Assembly: GCA_964403175.1 (NCBI GenBank)
Contig: CAYOFH010000003.1
Span: 10,167 to 74,166 of the forward strand
Source: Marinilabilia sp964403175
GTDB lineage: Bacteria > Bacteroidota > Bacteroidia > Bacteroidales > Marinilabiliaceae
Direction: 5' to 3'
DNA: 64,000 nucleotides
Position 1 is the first letter of the stretch. Every line of letters begins with the position of its first letter. The notes beneath the pieces are model-generated. The model was not told the DNA's origin. It saw nothing but the letters and a program-made list of their open reading frames with translations, and did not search any database. Below, piece after piece: positions 53,168-61,248 of this stretch. The translations under genes were made by a program, and so were the position numbers.

Positions 53168-53401
53168 CTATTGCAATATTCTTTTTTTTAAACATTTATA
53201 TACCAAAAGCATATCTTTTGTTCCCGGAAAATTTGAAAGGTTTACTCTTAAGACAATCCTGACTTTCGGATTTTGAACCTTCTTAAACTGAACAAATTCT
53301 TTTCTTGTCATCAATAATTTGTTTGTTGTTTTATTACGAAATTTTTGAAACGTTAAATGTCTGCTGATATATTTGGCAGGCATTTTTGGTGTAAAACTCA
53401 T
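53168..53401 (-). CDS. Uncertain small antisense-oriented ORF
   Basis: 77 codons on the minus strand, filling the gap between DUF3098 and uppP. The product would be very basic (MSFTPKMPAKYISRHL... with KKRILQ end) and has no recognised domain. No perfect -7 box precedes it. It may be a real small gene, possibly a nucleic-acid-binding protein, or a chance frame. Confidence 0.28.
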   Translation of the reverse strand: MSFTPKMPAKYISRHLTFQKFRNKTTNKLLMTRKEFVQFKKVQNPKVRIVLRVNLSNFPGTKDMLLVYKCLKKRILQ

Positions 53402-53426
53402 AAGTTGTTATTATATAGTTTGATAT

Positions 53427-54230
53427 ATGGATTGGATTGAAGCGTTAATTCTTGGTTTCGTACAGGGACTGACAGAGTTTTTGCCTGTAAGCAGCAGCGG
53501 TCATCTGGAGATCGGGAAGCAACTTCTGGGCATTGATACTCCTGACAGTCTACGGTTTACAGTTGTTGTGCATGGAGCCACAGTACTCAGTACATTGGTG
53601 GTATTTCGTAAAGATATTGTTAATCTGTTTTCAGGATTATTAAAATTCAGGTGGAACGAAGAGACAAAATATATTGCTAAAATTGCCTTTTCTATGATTC
53701 CAATTGCGGTTGTTGGACTTTTTTTTAAGGATTATGTGGAGGAGGTTTTTAATACCACAAGTATGTTATTACTGGTAGGATTGATGTTACTTATTACCGC
53801 CTCTTTTCTGACCTTTTCATATTACAAAAAATCAGGATACCGTGATATTACCTTTAGAGACGCTTTGGTGATCGGAATTGCACAAACTTTTGCTGTTTTG
53901 CCCGGAATTTCACGATCGGGTGCTACCATTGCTACCGGGCTGATTATTGGAAATAAGAGGACAGAGGTGGCAAGGTTTTCGTTTTTGATGGTGTTGGTAC
54001 CTATTATGGGAGAGAATATCCTGAATTTGTTGAAAAACGATACTCCTCAAGCTGCCACCGGCAATGAAATCGGAGCTTTAGTGATGCTTGCAGGTTTTAT
54101 TGCTGCATTCGTCAGCGGACTGTTGGCATGTAAATGGATGATTGAAATTGTGAAACGTGGAAAGCTTATTTATTTTGCTTTCTATTGTGCACTTGTCGGG
54201 GCCCTTGCAATAGGCGGTTTTGTGTGGTAA
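53427..54230 (+). CDS. uppP: Undecaprenyl-diphosphate phosphatase UppP (BacA)
   Basis: 267 residues, about eight helices. Dephosphorylates undecaprenyl diphosphate to recycle the lipid carrier for peptidoglycan and surface glycans; confers bacitracin tolerance when overproduced. Catalytic motifs: LGFVQGLTEFLPVSSSGHLEI and PGISRSGATIATGL. Part of the ftsX-DUF3098-uppP-truB run, with truB 33 nt downstream. Confidence 0.96.
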   Translation: MDWIEALILGFVQGLTEFLPVSSSGHLEIGKQLLGIDTPDSLRFTVVVHGATVLSTLVVFRKDIVNLFSGLLKFRWNEETKYIAKIAFSMIPIAVVGLFFKDYVEEVFNTTSMLLLVGLMLLITASFLTFSYYKKSGYRDITFRDALVIGIAQTFAVLPGISRSGATIATGLIIGNKRTEVARFSFLMVLVPIMGENILNLLKNDTPQAATGNEIGALVMLAGFIAAFVSGLLACKWMIEIVKRGKLIYFAFYCALVGALAIGGFVW

Positions 54231-54263
54231 CTTGCAGTTTCACAGGTTTTATTTTAAAAAATA

Positions 54264-55049
54264 ATGGAGTCGAATATATATTGTACTGACTTGGCTGCGC
54301 TCGATCATCCTGCCTGTTTTTCAGAGGGACAGATTTTGTTGGTGGATAAGCCTTTGGAATGGACATCGTTTGATGTTGTCAAAAAAATCCGATCACGCCT
54401 GCAGCATGGTCTGAAACTTAGGAAACTTAAAGTAGGGCATGCCGGAACATTAGACCCTTTGGCCTCCGGATTGGTAATTGTCTGTACAGGTAAGGCTACA
54501 AAAAAGATTGACCAACTGATGGGGCAGGAAAAATATTACGAAGCACACATAAAATTTGGAGCCACTACCCCTTCCTTCGATATGGAAACACCTATTGATC
54601 ATGAATATCCTGTGGATCATATCACCCGGCATTCTGTAGAGAAAGTTTTGTCCGGTTTTTTGGGAGAACAGAATCAGGTACCACCACAGTTTTCTGCGGT
54701 TAAAGTGGATGGTAAGAGGGCTTATCAAATGGCGAGAAAAGGAGAGGATTTTGAAATAAAATCGCGGAAGGTAATGATTCACGAGTTGAAACTGCTTCAT
54801 TTTAATAATCAGGAAGCTCTTGTTCATATCAGATGCGGTAAAGGCACATATATTCGATCCTTTGCAAGAGATTTAGGACTTGCCCTGAATTCAGGAGCAT
54901 ACCTAACAGGATTGAGAAGAACCGGAATAGGAGAAATTAATGTGGATCAGGCAATGAGCATTGCAGATTTTGATTCTGGGTTTGATGTTTTAAAGGAAAA
55001 ATGGAACAATGAAGCCCTGATTGGTGTTAACTCGAGAGAGCATGTGTAA
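54264..55049 (+). CDS. truB: tRNA pseudouridine-55 synthase TruB
   Basis: 261 residues. Isomerises U55 in the T-arm of tRNAs. N-terminal VDKPLEWTSFDVVKKIR and the catalytic Asp (D64) in KVGHAGTLDPLASGLVIV. Later motifs KYYEAHIKFGA, PPQFSAVKVDGKRAYQMARKG and RCGKGTYIRSFARDLG are also family marks. The protein is slightly shorter than E. coli TruB, lacking the PUA domain as usual in this phylum. Confidence 0.95.
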   Translation: MESNIYCTDLAALDHPACFSEGQILLVDKPLEWTSFDVVKKIRSRLQHGLKLRKLKVGHAGTLDPLASGLVIVCTGKATKKIDQLMGQEKYYEAHIKFGATTPSFDMETPIDHEYPVDHITRHSVEKVLSGFLGEQNQVPPQFSAVKVDGKRAYQMARKGEDFEIKSRKVMIHELKLLHFNNQEALVHIRCGKGTYIRSFARDLGLALNSGAYLTGLRRTGIGEINVDQAMSIADFDSGFDVLKEKWNNEALIGVNSREHV

Positions 55050-55349
55050 ATGATATTAAGTGAATCCAGAGGTGTTGTGATTGAATATGCCGGGATAGAT
55101 TGATAATTGTAAAATACTTTTTACAGTTTTGGGGTCTTCTATAAAAGAATAACCTCAAAATAAGCACCAATGCCTGACCATCCGCAATCTAGAAGCCATT
55201 ATGCAAGCTGTTTTCGGAAGAAAGAAAAAAACCGGAAGAAAAAATTTATAGTGGTATGAAACAAACAGCCTTTTCGTACGTATAAGACACGCTTATTATT
55301 GTGTAAAAAAATTGAATATTTAATCATATATAATTACAGAGGGGACATT
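55050..55349. other. Intergenic region truB-queA
   Basis: 300 bp with no gene, hairpin or perfect -7 box recognised. A GAGGGG stretch at 55339-55344 lies just ahead of the queA ATG and may act as a ribosome binding site. Confidence 0.45.
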
Positions 55350-56399
55350 ATGAAGTTGTCAAAATTCAAGTACAAATTACCGGAGGAATTAATTGCATTG
55401 CATCCGTCACCCAACAGGGATGAGTCGCGACTGATGGTAGTGAATAGAGATACCGGAAAAATTGAACACAAAGTTTTTAAGGATATTATTGATTATTTTG
55501 ATGAGAAAGATGTAATGGTCTTCAATAATACCAAGGTTTTTCCTGCCCGTTTGTATGGTAACAAAGAAAAAACAGGTGCAGAAATTGAAGTTTTTCTGTT
55601 GCGTGAATTGAATAAGGACCAGCGGTTGTGGGATGTTCTGGTTGATCCTGCACGAAAAATCCGAATAGGAAATAAACTTTATTTTGGAGATAACGACTCA
55701 CTTGTTGCCGAAGTAATTGATAATACCACTTCACGAGGTCGGACTCTGCGTTTCCTTTTCGACGGCTCGTACGAAGAATTTAAAGAAACATTATACAGTC
55801 TGGGAGAAACACCGCTTCCAAAATTCATCAATCGAAAAGTGGAGCCTGAAGACAAAGAGCGATATCAGACAATTTTTGCCACCCATGAGGGAGCTGTTGC
55901 AGCTCCTACAGCCGGAATGCATTTTAGCCGTGAATTGCTCAAACGCTTCGAGATAAAGGGAGTTAACTTTGCCTATGTAACTCTGCATGTGGGATTGGGC
56001 AGTTTTCGTTCAGTGGATGTGGAAGATCTGACCAAACATAAAATGGATTCCGAGCAAATCATTATTCCTGATAAATCGGCCCATATTATTAATACGGCAA
56101 AGGATGAGCGCAGAAGAGTTTGTGCCGTGGGAACTACCGTTATGCGTACCATTGAAAGTTCCGTTTCAACCAAAGGACATGTGAATTATTTTGAAGGATG
56201 GACCAATAAATTTATCTTTCCTCCTTACGAATTCAGTGTTGCTGATTCCATGGTTTCCAACTTCCATTTACCATACTCAACCCTGCTGATGATGGTTGCC
56301 GCATTCGGAGGTTACGACTTGATAATGAAAGCGTATAAAATAGCTGTTAAAGAGAAGTACCGGTTTGGTACCTATGGAGATGCTATGTTGATTATCTAA
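55350..56399 (+). CDS. queA: tRNA preQ1 ribosyltransferase-isomerase QueA
   Basis: 349 residues. Transfers and isomerises the ribosyl moiety of SAM to preQ1 in tRNA, forming epoxyqueuosine. Typical sequence: MKLSKFKYKLPEELIALHPSPNRDESRLMVVNRDTGKIEH, FNNTKVFPARLYG, EAVAAPTAGMHF-like EGAVAAPTAGMHFS, and VTLHVGLGSFRSV. The ATG at 55350 is preceded by a purine-rich GAGGGG; a longer frame from 55299 (GTG) lacks homologous sequence. Followed by a strong terminator. Confidence 0.95.
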   Translation: MKLSKFKYKLPEELIALHPSPNRDESRLMVVNRDTGKIEHKVFKDIIDYFDEKDVMVFNNTKVFPARLYGNKEKTGAEIEVFLLRELNKDQRLWDVLVDPARKIRIGNKLYFGDNDSLVAEVIDNTTSRGRTLRFLFDGSYEEFKETLYSLGETPLPKFINRKVEPEDKERYQTIFATHEGAVAAPTAGMHFSRELLKRFEIKGVNFAYVTLHVGLGSFRSVDVEDLTKHKMDSEQIIIPDKSAHIINTAKDERRRVCAVGTTVMRTIESSVSTKGHVNYFEGWTNKFIFPPYEFSVADSMVSNFHLPYSTLLMMVAAFGGYDLIMKAYKIAVKEKYRFGTYGDAMLII

Positions 56400-56418
56400 A
56401 ACAGAAGCACTAACGAAT

Positions 56419-56461
56419 AAAAAAACCCGCATCCATGGAAAATTTGGATGCGGGTTTTTTT
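56419..56461 (+). terminator. Strong intrinsic terminator after queA
   Basis: AAAAAACCCGCATCC pairs with GGATGCGGGTTTTTT across a short AT loop, 20 nt after the stop. A TTTG at 56443-56446, inside the loop/stem edge, may double as -33 element of the next gene. Confidence 0.92.
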
Positions 56462-56464
56462 ATA

Positions 56465-56472
56465 TATTTTTC
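56465..56472 (+). promoter_or_regulatory. -7-like box TATTTTTC for second stress-protein gene
   Basis: One mismatch from consensus, 18 nt after a TTTG (56443-56446), which lies in the terminator. The start ATG is at 56518. Confidence 0.42.
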
Positions 56473-56517
56473 GTAACTTTTGAACCTAAATCAAATTTTT
56501 GCTTAAACTGAACTACT

Positions 56518-57378
56518 ATGATTAAGATCCTTGTTCCCGTAACTTTCACTGATTATTCGGTCAATGCACTGACTTATGCTTTGACACTTGCCGGGAAATT
56601 TCCATCAACAGTAACGCTGTTGCATAGTTTTTCCGAATATGAAGACATTGAGGAAGGAAGTACTCCGGAAATGCCCAATAGTGAAGAAAATGTGCGGAAA
56701 CGGGAAATGGATGCCCGGGACCGGTTAGCTGATCTGTGTCAAAGGACTATCAACAAAATGACTTCTTTACAGGATCAAAATATTGAACTGGAAAATCGTT
56801 TTGAGTTCGGATATCCGGAGGATGTGATTCTGAAAGCCTGTAAAGATTATGATCCTGATGTGATCATTATGGGAACAAAGAGTAAGGGAGAAACCATCAA
56901 AGAATTATTAGGCAGTATTACAAGCGATGTAATGAGCAGAGCTGAAGCTCCGGTACTTGCGGTTCCCGCCACATCAACCGTTGATTTGGAAAAACTGAGC
57001 AAAGTGTTATTTATTACTGATTTTGGAGATAGCGATTACATCTCAATTCATAAACTGATTAAACTTATTGCTCCCTTTCAGACACAAATTCAAGCTGTCC
57101 GGTTTCAGTCCCACCGTCCTGATAATTCCGAAAACCGCCGACTGGAGAAATTCCGGGATTACTGTGATGCAACTTACCGGAATCATCAAATTCAGTTCAG
57201 TTATGAACAAAGTGATCAACTTATCTCTTCTTTGGAGAAATACGTTAGTGAAAACAAGATTGACCTGATTGCCCTGACCCGCCGAAAACGCAACATGATA
57301 GCAAAGCTTTTCAATCCTGAAGTTACACGTCGTATTTTGTTTTATACTGATGTGCCATTATTGGTTTTTCATGCCTGA
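56518..57378 (+). CDS. Tandem universal stress protein (UspA family), second copy
   Basis: 286 residues, two UspA domains as in the copy at 1 kb. First domain starts MIKILVPVTFTDYSVNALTYALTLAGKF and ends with MGTKSKGETIKELLGSITSDVMSRAEAPVLAVP (GxxGx9GS-type nucleotide loop). The second starts LSKVLFITDFGDSDY and ends LFYTDVPLLVFHA. Sequence identity to the first copy is visibly low, so the two are probably old paralogues with different induction. pfkA follows 43 nt later. Confidence 0.92.
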   Translation: MIKILVPVTFTDYSVNALTYALTLAGKFPSTVTLLHSFSEYEDIEEGSTPEMPNSEENVRKREMDARDRLADLCQRTINKMTSLQDQNIELENRFEFGYPEDVILKACKDYDPDVIIMGTKSKGETIKELLGSITSDVMSRAEAPVLAVPATSTVDLEKLSKVLFITDFGDSDYISIHKLIKLIAPFQTQIQAVRFQSHRPDNSENRRLEKFRDYCDATYRNHQIQFSYEQSDQLISSLEKYVSENKIDLIALTRRKRNMIAKLFNPEVTRRILFYTDVPLLVFHA

Positions 57379-57421
57379 GACGGAAGAAAGATTGTGAATT
57401 TGCTACAATAAAGAAATTGCC

Positions 57422-58453
57422 ATGACTAATAAAAAAAAGAAAATAGGAATTTTATCAGCAGGCGGAGATTGCCCCGGAATTAATGCTACAATACGGGGGA
57501 TTGGAAAAACAGCCATTGTTGAATATGGTATGGAAGTGGTTGGTATTGCCAATGGTTTTAGCGGGTTGCTGGAGAAAGATGTCATTCCTTTGAACGAACA
57601 GTTGTTGTCGGGCATTTTAACGCTGGGGGGAACCATCCTGGGGACCTCACGCATGAAACCTTTTAAACAGCAGGAAGGTGATATAGTTTCCGATAAGCCG
57701 CAATTGATAAAGCAAAACTATAAGGATCTAGGGCTTGACGCTTTGGTATGTATCGGGGGAAACGGAACTCAGGAAACTGCTAGTCTTCTGGCTAAGGAGG
57801 GACTGAATATCGTTGGAATCCCCAAAACCATAGATAATGATGTCTGGGGAACTGATATAACCTTCGGCTTTGATACTGCTTTATACATTGCCACGGAAGC
57901 CATAGACCGTCTTCATACAACTGCCAATTCACATAAACGGGTAATGGTAATTGAGGTTATGGGGCACCATGCCGGGTGGATTGCTTTATATTCAGGTATT
58001 GCCGGAGGGGGCGATGTTATTCTTATTCCGGAATTGGATTATGATTTGGACGTTGTGGCCAATTGCCTGATTGAGCGGAACCGAAAGAAAAAACCGTATT
58101 CCATTGTGGTGGTTGCTGAAGGAATTAAGTCAGGGAAAAAGAAAAATGCAGGCGCTCATATTTCAAAGAAAATTCGCAGTATGACAGGCCTTGAGACCCG
58201 GGAAACAGTGTTGGGATATATCCAGAGAGGAGGAAGCCCTACTCCTGCCGACCGGATTCTGGCTACCCGATACGGAGCCTATGCTGCCAGAATGATTCAC
58301 GAGGAGAACTTTGGTGTAATGGTGGCCGTGCGTGGAAACAACATAGAAAGTGTTCCTCTTGATGAGGTGGGAGGACGTCTCCGTCTGGTAGAACCCAATA
58401 ACCCGTTGGTTCGACAATCCAGGTTCATGGGAGTTTGTTTCGGAGGAAAATGA
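57422..58453 (+). CDS. pfkA: 6-phosphofructokinase with atypical donor-site residues
   Basis: 343 residues. Fructose 6-phosphate to fructose 1,6-bisphosphate. PFK signatures: ILSAGGDCPGINATIRGI, GGTILGTSR, IGGNGTQET (N114, G115), PKTIDNDVWGTDITFGFDTA (K135, D138, D140) and EVMGHHAGW. ATP-PFKs normally have GGDG with Gly at the K135 position, while PPi enzymes have GGDD and Lys. This one has Gly at 115, Lys at 135 and Asn in place of the Mg-binding Asp, a mixed pattern. Donor cannot be settled by eye; ATP, PPi or both are possible. Confidence 0.92.
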   Translation: MTNKKKKIGILSAGGDCPGINATIRGIGKTAIVEYGMEVVGIANGFSGLLEKDVIPLNEQLLSGILTLGGTILGTSRMKPFKQQEGDIVSDKPQLIKQNYKDLGLDALVCIGGNGTQETASLLAKEGLNIVGIPKTIDNDVWGTDITFGFDTALYIATEAIDRLHTTANSHKRVMVIEVMGHHAGWIALYSGIAGGGDVILIPELDYDLDVVANCLIERNRKKKPYSIVVVAEGIKSGKKKNAGAHISKKIRSMTGLETRETVLGYIQRGGSPTPADRILATRYGAYAARMIHEENFGVMVAVRGNNIESVPLDEVGGRLRLVEPNNPLVRQSRFMGVCFGGK

Positions 58454-58484
58454 TTTTTTTCGATGGAAAAAATTCCGGAATCCT

Positions 58485-58492
58485 TACATTTG
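58485..58492 (+). promoter_or_regulatory. -7 box TACATTTG near cysH start
   Basis: Perfect consensus located within the first codons of the longest cysH frame (which begins at 58463). It supports the shorter start at 58508, with the transcript beginning a few nt earlier. Confidence 0.48.
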
Positions 58493-58507
58493 TCAAAAAA
58501 AATTCCA

Positions 58508-59212
58508 ATGGATCAAAAACAGATAGAAGAAATTAACAAACGTTTTCCTGAAAAAGACCCGACTCAGTTATTGGCCTGGTTTCTTAATCAATATGGAGAT
58601 AAGGTGGCTCTTTCATCCAGTATGGGAGCCGAAGATCAGGTCCTCACAGATATGGTTTTGAAAATAAATCCCGATGCCAGGATTTTTACTTTGGATACAG
58701 GACGCCTGTTTCCCGAAACTTACGATTTGATTGATCGCACCAACAAAAAATACAATACTAAAATAGAAATAATGTTCCCCGACTATAAGAAGGTTGAGGA
58801 AATGGTTAATTCCAAAGGGATCAATCTGTTTTATGAGAGCATTGAGAACCGTAAGCAATGTTGTGGTATCCGGAAAATAGAACCTCTGAAAAGGGTCTTT
58901 AATACGTTGGATGCCTGGATTTGTGGCCTACGCGCAGGGCAGGCTGTAACCCGTCAAAAGATAGAAGTTGTGGAATGGGATGAGAATAATGGTCTGCTAA
59001 AGGTCAATCCATTGGCCAAATGGTCTGAGAGTGATGTCTGGGATTATATCAAAGAGAACAAAGTTCCTTACAGCCCTCTTCATGATAAAGGATTCCCCAG
59101 TATTGGTTGTTTGCCCTGTACGCGTGCCATAGAGCCTTGGGAGGATGTACGTGCAGGACGTTGGTGGTGGGAAAATCCCGAAAGTAAAGAGTGTGGTCTG
59201 CATAAACGATAA
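58508..59212 (+). CDS. cysH: APS-type assimilatory adenylylsulfate reductase
   Basis: 234 residues. ATP-pyrophosphatase-fold reductase SSSMGAEDQVL. Fe-S ligands are CC (C118, C119) and CxxC (C201, C204), which mark the APS-reducing branch with a 4Fe-4S cluster, not PAPS reductase. The catalytic thiol is C229 in the C-terminal KECGLH. Reduces adenylylsulfate to sulfite with thioredoxin in assimilation. No cysD, cysN or sulfite reductase is nearby. The alternative start at 58463 (9 nt after pfkA) would add 15 residues and is disfavoured by the promoter. Confidence 0.9.
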   Translation: MDQKQIEEINKRFPEKDPTQLLAWFLNQYGDKVALSSSMGAEDQVLTDMVLKINPDARIFTLDTGRLFPETYDLIDRTNKKYNTKIEIMFPDYKKVEEMVNSKGINLFYESIENRKQCCGIRKIEPLKRVFNTLDAWICGLRAGQAVTRQKIEVVEWDENNGLLKVNPLAKWSESDVWDYIKENKVPYSPLHDKGFPSIGCLPCTRAIEPWEDVRAGRWWWENPESKECGLHKR

Positions 59213-59357
59213 TTGTTAACAAATACCAGGCTTGCAGAGGATTTTTGTCCTGTTCGTAAGAATGGCATTTTGGAGCTTGTTCAAGTACCTTGAATCATTA
59301 TTTCTATGGTTTTTCGGGAGATTACATAGGATCTTTAACTAAGAAAAAATAGATCTT

Positions 59358-60260
59358 TTGATATCAGTCTGCATACCGATCTATAATTTTGATGTCCGCC
59401 AATTGGTCAACAGCCTTTCAGTGCAGGTTAAAAATGAAAAGGTGGCATGTGAAATTGTGTTGATCGATGACGGCTCTGATGAAGAGTATAAGAAAATTAA
59501 CCGTTCGGTCTGCAACCGGGAAACCTATGTGGAATTGCCGGAGAACATCGGTCGTGCCAGTATTCGAAATTTATTTCTTGAATACGCCAAATATCAGTAC
59601 CTCTTATTTCTCGATTGCGATTCTCTGATTGTATCGGGTGATTTTCTGAAAAGATATGTAGCAATGGCTATTGACAATGAAGTGCAGGTCGTTTGTGGTG
59701 GAAGGATTTATGACCCTGCGAAGCCGACTAAAGAATATTTGCTCAGGTGGAAATATGGAATACTTTGTGAAAGCAGGACTCTCCGGCAACGAAAAAAAGC
59801 ACCCAACCGCTCGTTTATGTCCAATAATTTCATGATTCACCGAGAAATACTTGCCAAATTTCCATTTGATGAACGCATAAACCGATACGGACATGAAGAT
59901 ACTTTATTGGGGTATGTATTGAAGAAAAACGGTATAATCATCAATCATATAGACAATCCTGTTTTGAATGGCGAACTGGAAATCAACAGTGAGTATCTTC
60001 GAAAAAATGCTGAAAGTGTTAATAATCTAGGTACCATTCTCGAATATGTAGATTATGATCCGGAGTTCGTAAAGGATATAAGTCTGCTTCAGTTCTATCA
60101 GAAAATCAAACCTGTGGCACCATTGATTCGTTTTTCTTACAGGCTTTTTGGACCGCTGGTAAGATCTTTTCTAAAGCAAGGATGGATAAGTCTCAGGTTG
60201 TTTAATTTTTACAAATTGGGGTTGTTCTTAAATAGTAAATTTAAAAAGGAATTGTTATGA
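59358..60260 (+). CDS. Family 2 glycosyltransferase (TTG start)
   Basis: 300 residues, GT2 fold. Begins MISVCIPIYNF with a TTG start; an in-frame stop 18 nt upstream leaves no ATG. Shows VLIDDGSDEEY (D in the nucleotide site), the DxD-like FLDCDSLI, and RYGHEDTLLGYVLKKNG with ED as general base. One hydrophobic segment near the C-terminus could peripherally anchor it. It transfers a sugar to an unknown acceptor; no glycan cluster surrounds it. Its stop codon lies within repeat R4. Membership is secure, substrate is not. Confidence 0.85.
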   Translation: MISVCIPIYNFDVRQLVNSLSVQVKNEKVACEIVLIDDGSDEEYKKINRSVCNRETYVELPENIGRASIRNLFLEYAKYQYLLFLDCDSLIVSGDFLKRYVAMAIDNEVQVVCGGRIYDPAKPTKEYLLRWKYGILCESRTLRQRKKAPNRSFMSNNFMIHREILAKFPFDERINRYGHEDTLLGYVLKKNGIIINHIDNPVLNGELEINSEYLRKNAESVNNLGTILEYVDYDPEFVKDISLLQFYQKIKPVAPLIRFSYRLFGPLVRSFLKQGWISLRLFNFYKLGLFLNSKFKKELL

Positions 60261-60282
60261 AATGAGCCTGGCAATGTTTGCC
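60255..60282 (+). repeat. Dispersed repeat, partial copy R4
   Basis: 28-bp match (25 of 28) to the start of R3, with the conserved GGCAA-TGT-TTGCC hairpin. It overlaps the last 6 bp of the glycosyltransferase gene. No second half was recognised. Confidence 0.6.
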
Positions 60283-60366
60283 TTCCGTTTTGTTCATAGC
60301 TTATCCAGTTTGACCAAAATTGATAAAGATTATACAGGTATTTTTTAACCCTCAAATAATCAGGTA

Positions 60367-60648
60367 ATGAAAAGAGTTAGGCTAATAATAGGAGGGAGAG
60401 TACAGGGAGTCGGTTTCCGCTATTTCGTTAAGGAAAATGCTAAACGATTCGGGGTAAACGGATACGTTAAAAATATCCCTGGCGGAAATGTGGAGGTTGA
60501 TGCAGAAGGAGATAAGGATAGTTTGGATAAGTTTTTAGAAAAATGTTATCAGGGTCCTCCTCAGTCCAACGTGGATTCTTTTCAGATTTCTGATGTTCCG
60601 GTATATGGATACACTCGTTTTCGTATCCGGCATTGTGATGATTATTAG
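60367..60648 (+). CDS. acyP: Acylphosphatase
   Basis: 93 residues. Hydrolyses acyl phosphates such as acetyl phosphate or carbamoyl phosphate. Catalytic R18 in GGRVQGVGFRYFVKENA and N36 in GYVKNIPGG; the first conserved G-R-V-Q-G-V-G-F loop is intact. Its last 4 bp overlap the end of the oppositely oriented YciI gene. Confidence 0.95.
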   Translation: MKRVRLIIGGRVQGVGFRYFVKENAKRFGVNGYVKNIPGGNVEVDAEGDKDSLDKFLEKCYQGPPQSNVDSFQISDVPVYGYTRFRIRHCDDY

Positions 60649-60950
60649 AGGATTTTTTCCTGATTTTCAAGAAACTCAGCCATTTTCTCGCATTTTATTT
60701 CTGCTTCAAACTCTATGATTTCATATTGTCCGATGCGGTTTTTGTAAAACGGATCTTCATTGAGAATGGAATGTAGTGTTTCAAGATCCTGAAGGCAGGA
60801 AAGAATTACTTCGCCTGTATTCGGGGTTCTGTTACCTGAGGCTATAAAATTCCCTTCATCAATCTGTTTTTTAAGATAATTCAGGTGAGCTTCTTTATAA
60901 TAGTTTACCTGCTCGTCTGAGCGTCTGAACTGTATTAAAACAATGTACAT
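60645..60950 (-). CDS. YciI-family protein
   Basis: 101 residues, YCII domain. MYIVLIQFRRSDEQV, HLNYLKKQIDEGNFIASGNRTPNTGEVILSCLQDLETLHSILNEDPFYKNRIGQYEIIEFE. The conserved His (KEAHLNY) and Asp (NEDPF) suggest a catalytic site; the family's general function is not established. Minus strand, convergent with the acylphosphatase gene with a 4-bp overlap. A palindrome (TTATTTATATAAATAA) lies just upstream at 60963-60978. Confidence 0.88.
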   Translation of the reverse strand: MYIVLIQFRRSDEQVNYYKEAHLNYLKKQIDEGNFIASGNRTPNTGEVILSCLQDLETLHSILNEDPFYKNRIGQYEIIEFEAEIKCEKMAEFLENQEKIL

Positions 60951-61248
60951 GGGGACAGGGGATTATTTATATAAATAAATTCAAATGGTCTGGTTTAAAA
61001 ATCCATATTGCTTCAATATGTACATAAAGATGAGCCTTTGTCGGGCTTGCAGGTCGAAGGGAATTGGCCTGCATTCATTGTGAACAAAGCGAAGCAACCT
61101 TTTTTGGAGAAATAAAACTTCTCCGGACAATTGTGTGTAACAAATTCTTAATACGATCTGTGAAAAATAAAGTTTCAGTTTCTAAAAAAAGGCTGCCTCA
61201 CAAACTTTATGTATCTTTCAGGTCTTAAAACCGAAAAGATTTGAAGCA
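60951..61248. other. Divergent intergenic region YciI-YfhO
   Basis: 298 bp. Has a 16-bp AT palindrome (60963-60978), a GGAGAA/TTCTCC stem-loop (61106-61124) and a one-mismatch -7 box TATCTTTC (61212-61219) before the YfhO-like gene. No ORF. Confidence 0.5.

Noticed and set aside
55299..55349. Upstream GTG start for queA
   Set aside because: The added 17 residues do not match the family; the ATG at 55350 gives the classic MKLSKFKYKLP start.
60961..61140. Further degenerate copy of the dispersed repeat
   Set aside because: Only short words such as GATGAGCC and GGGCTTGCAGG resemble it; alignment to R1-R5 is not convincing.
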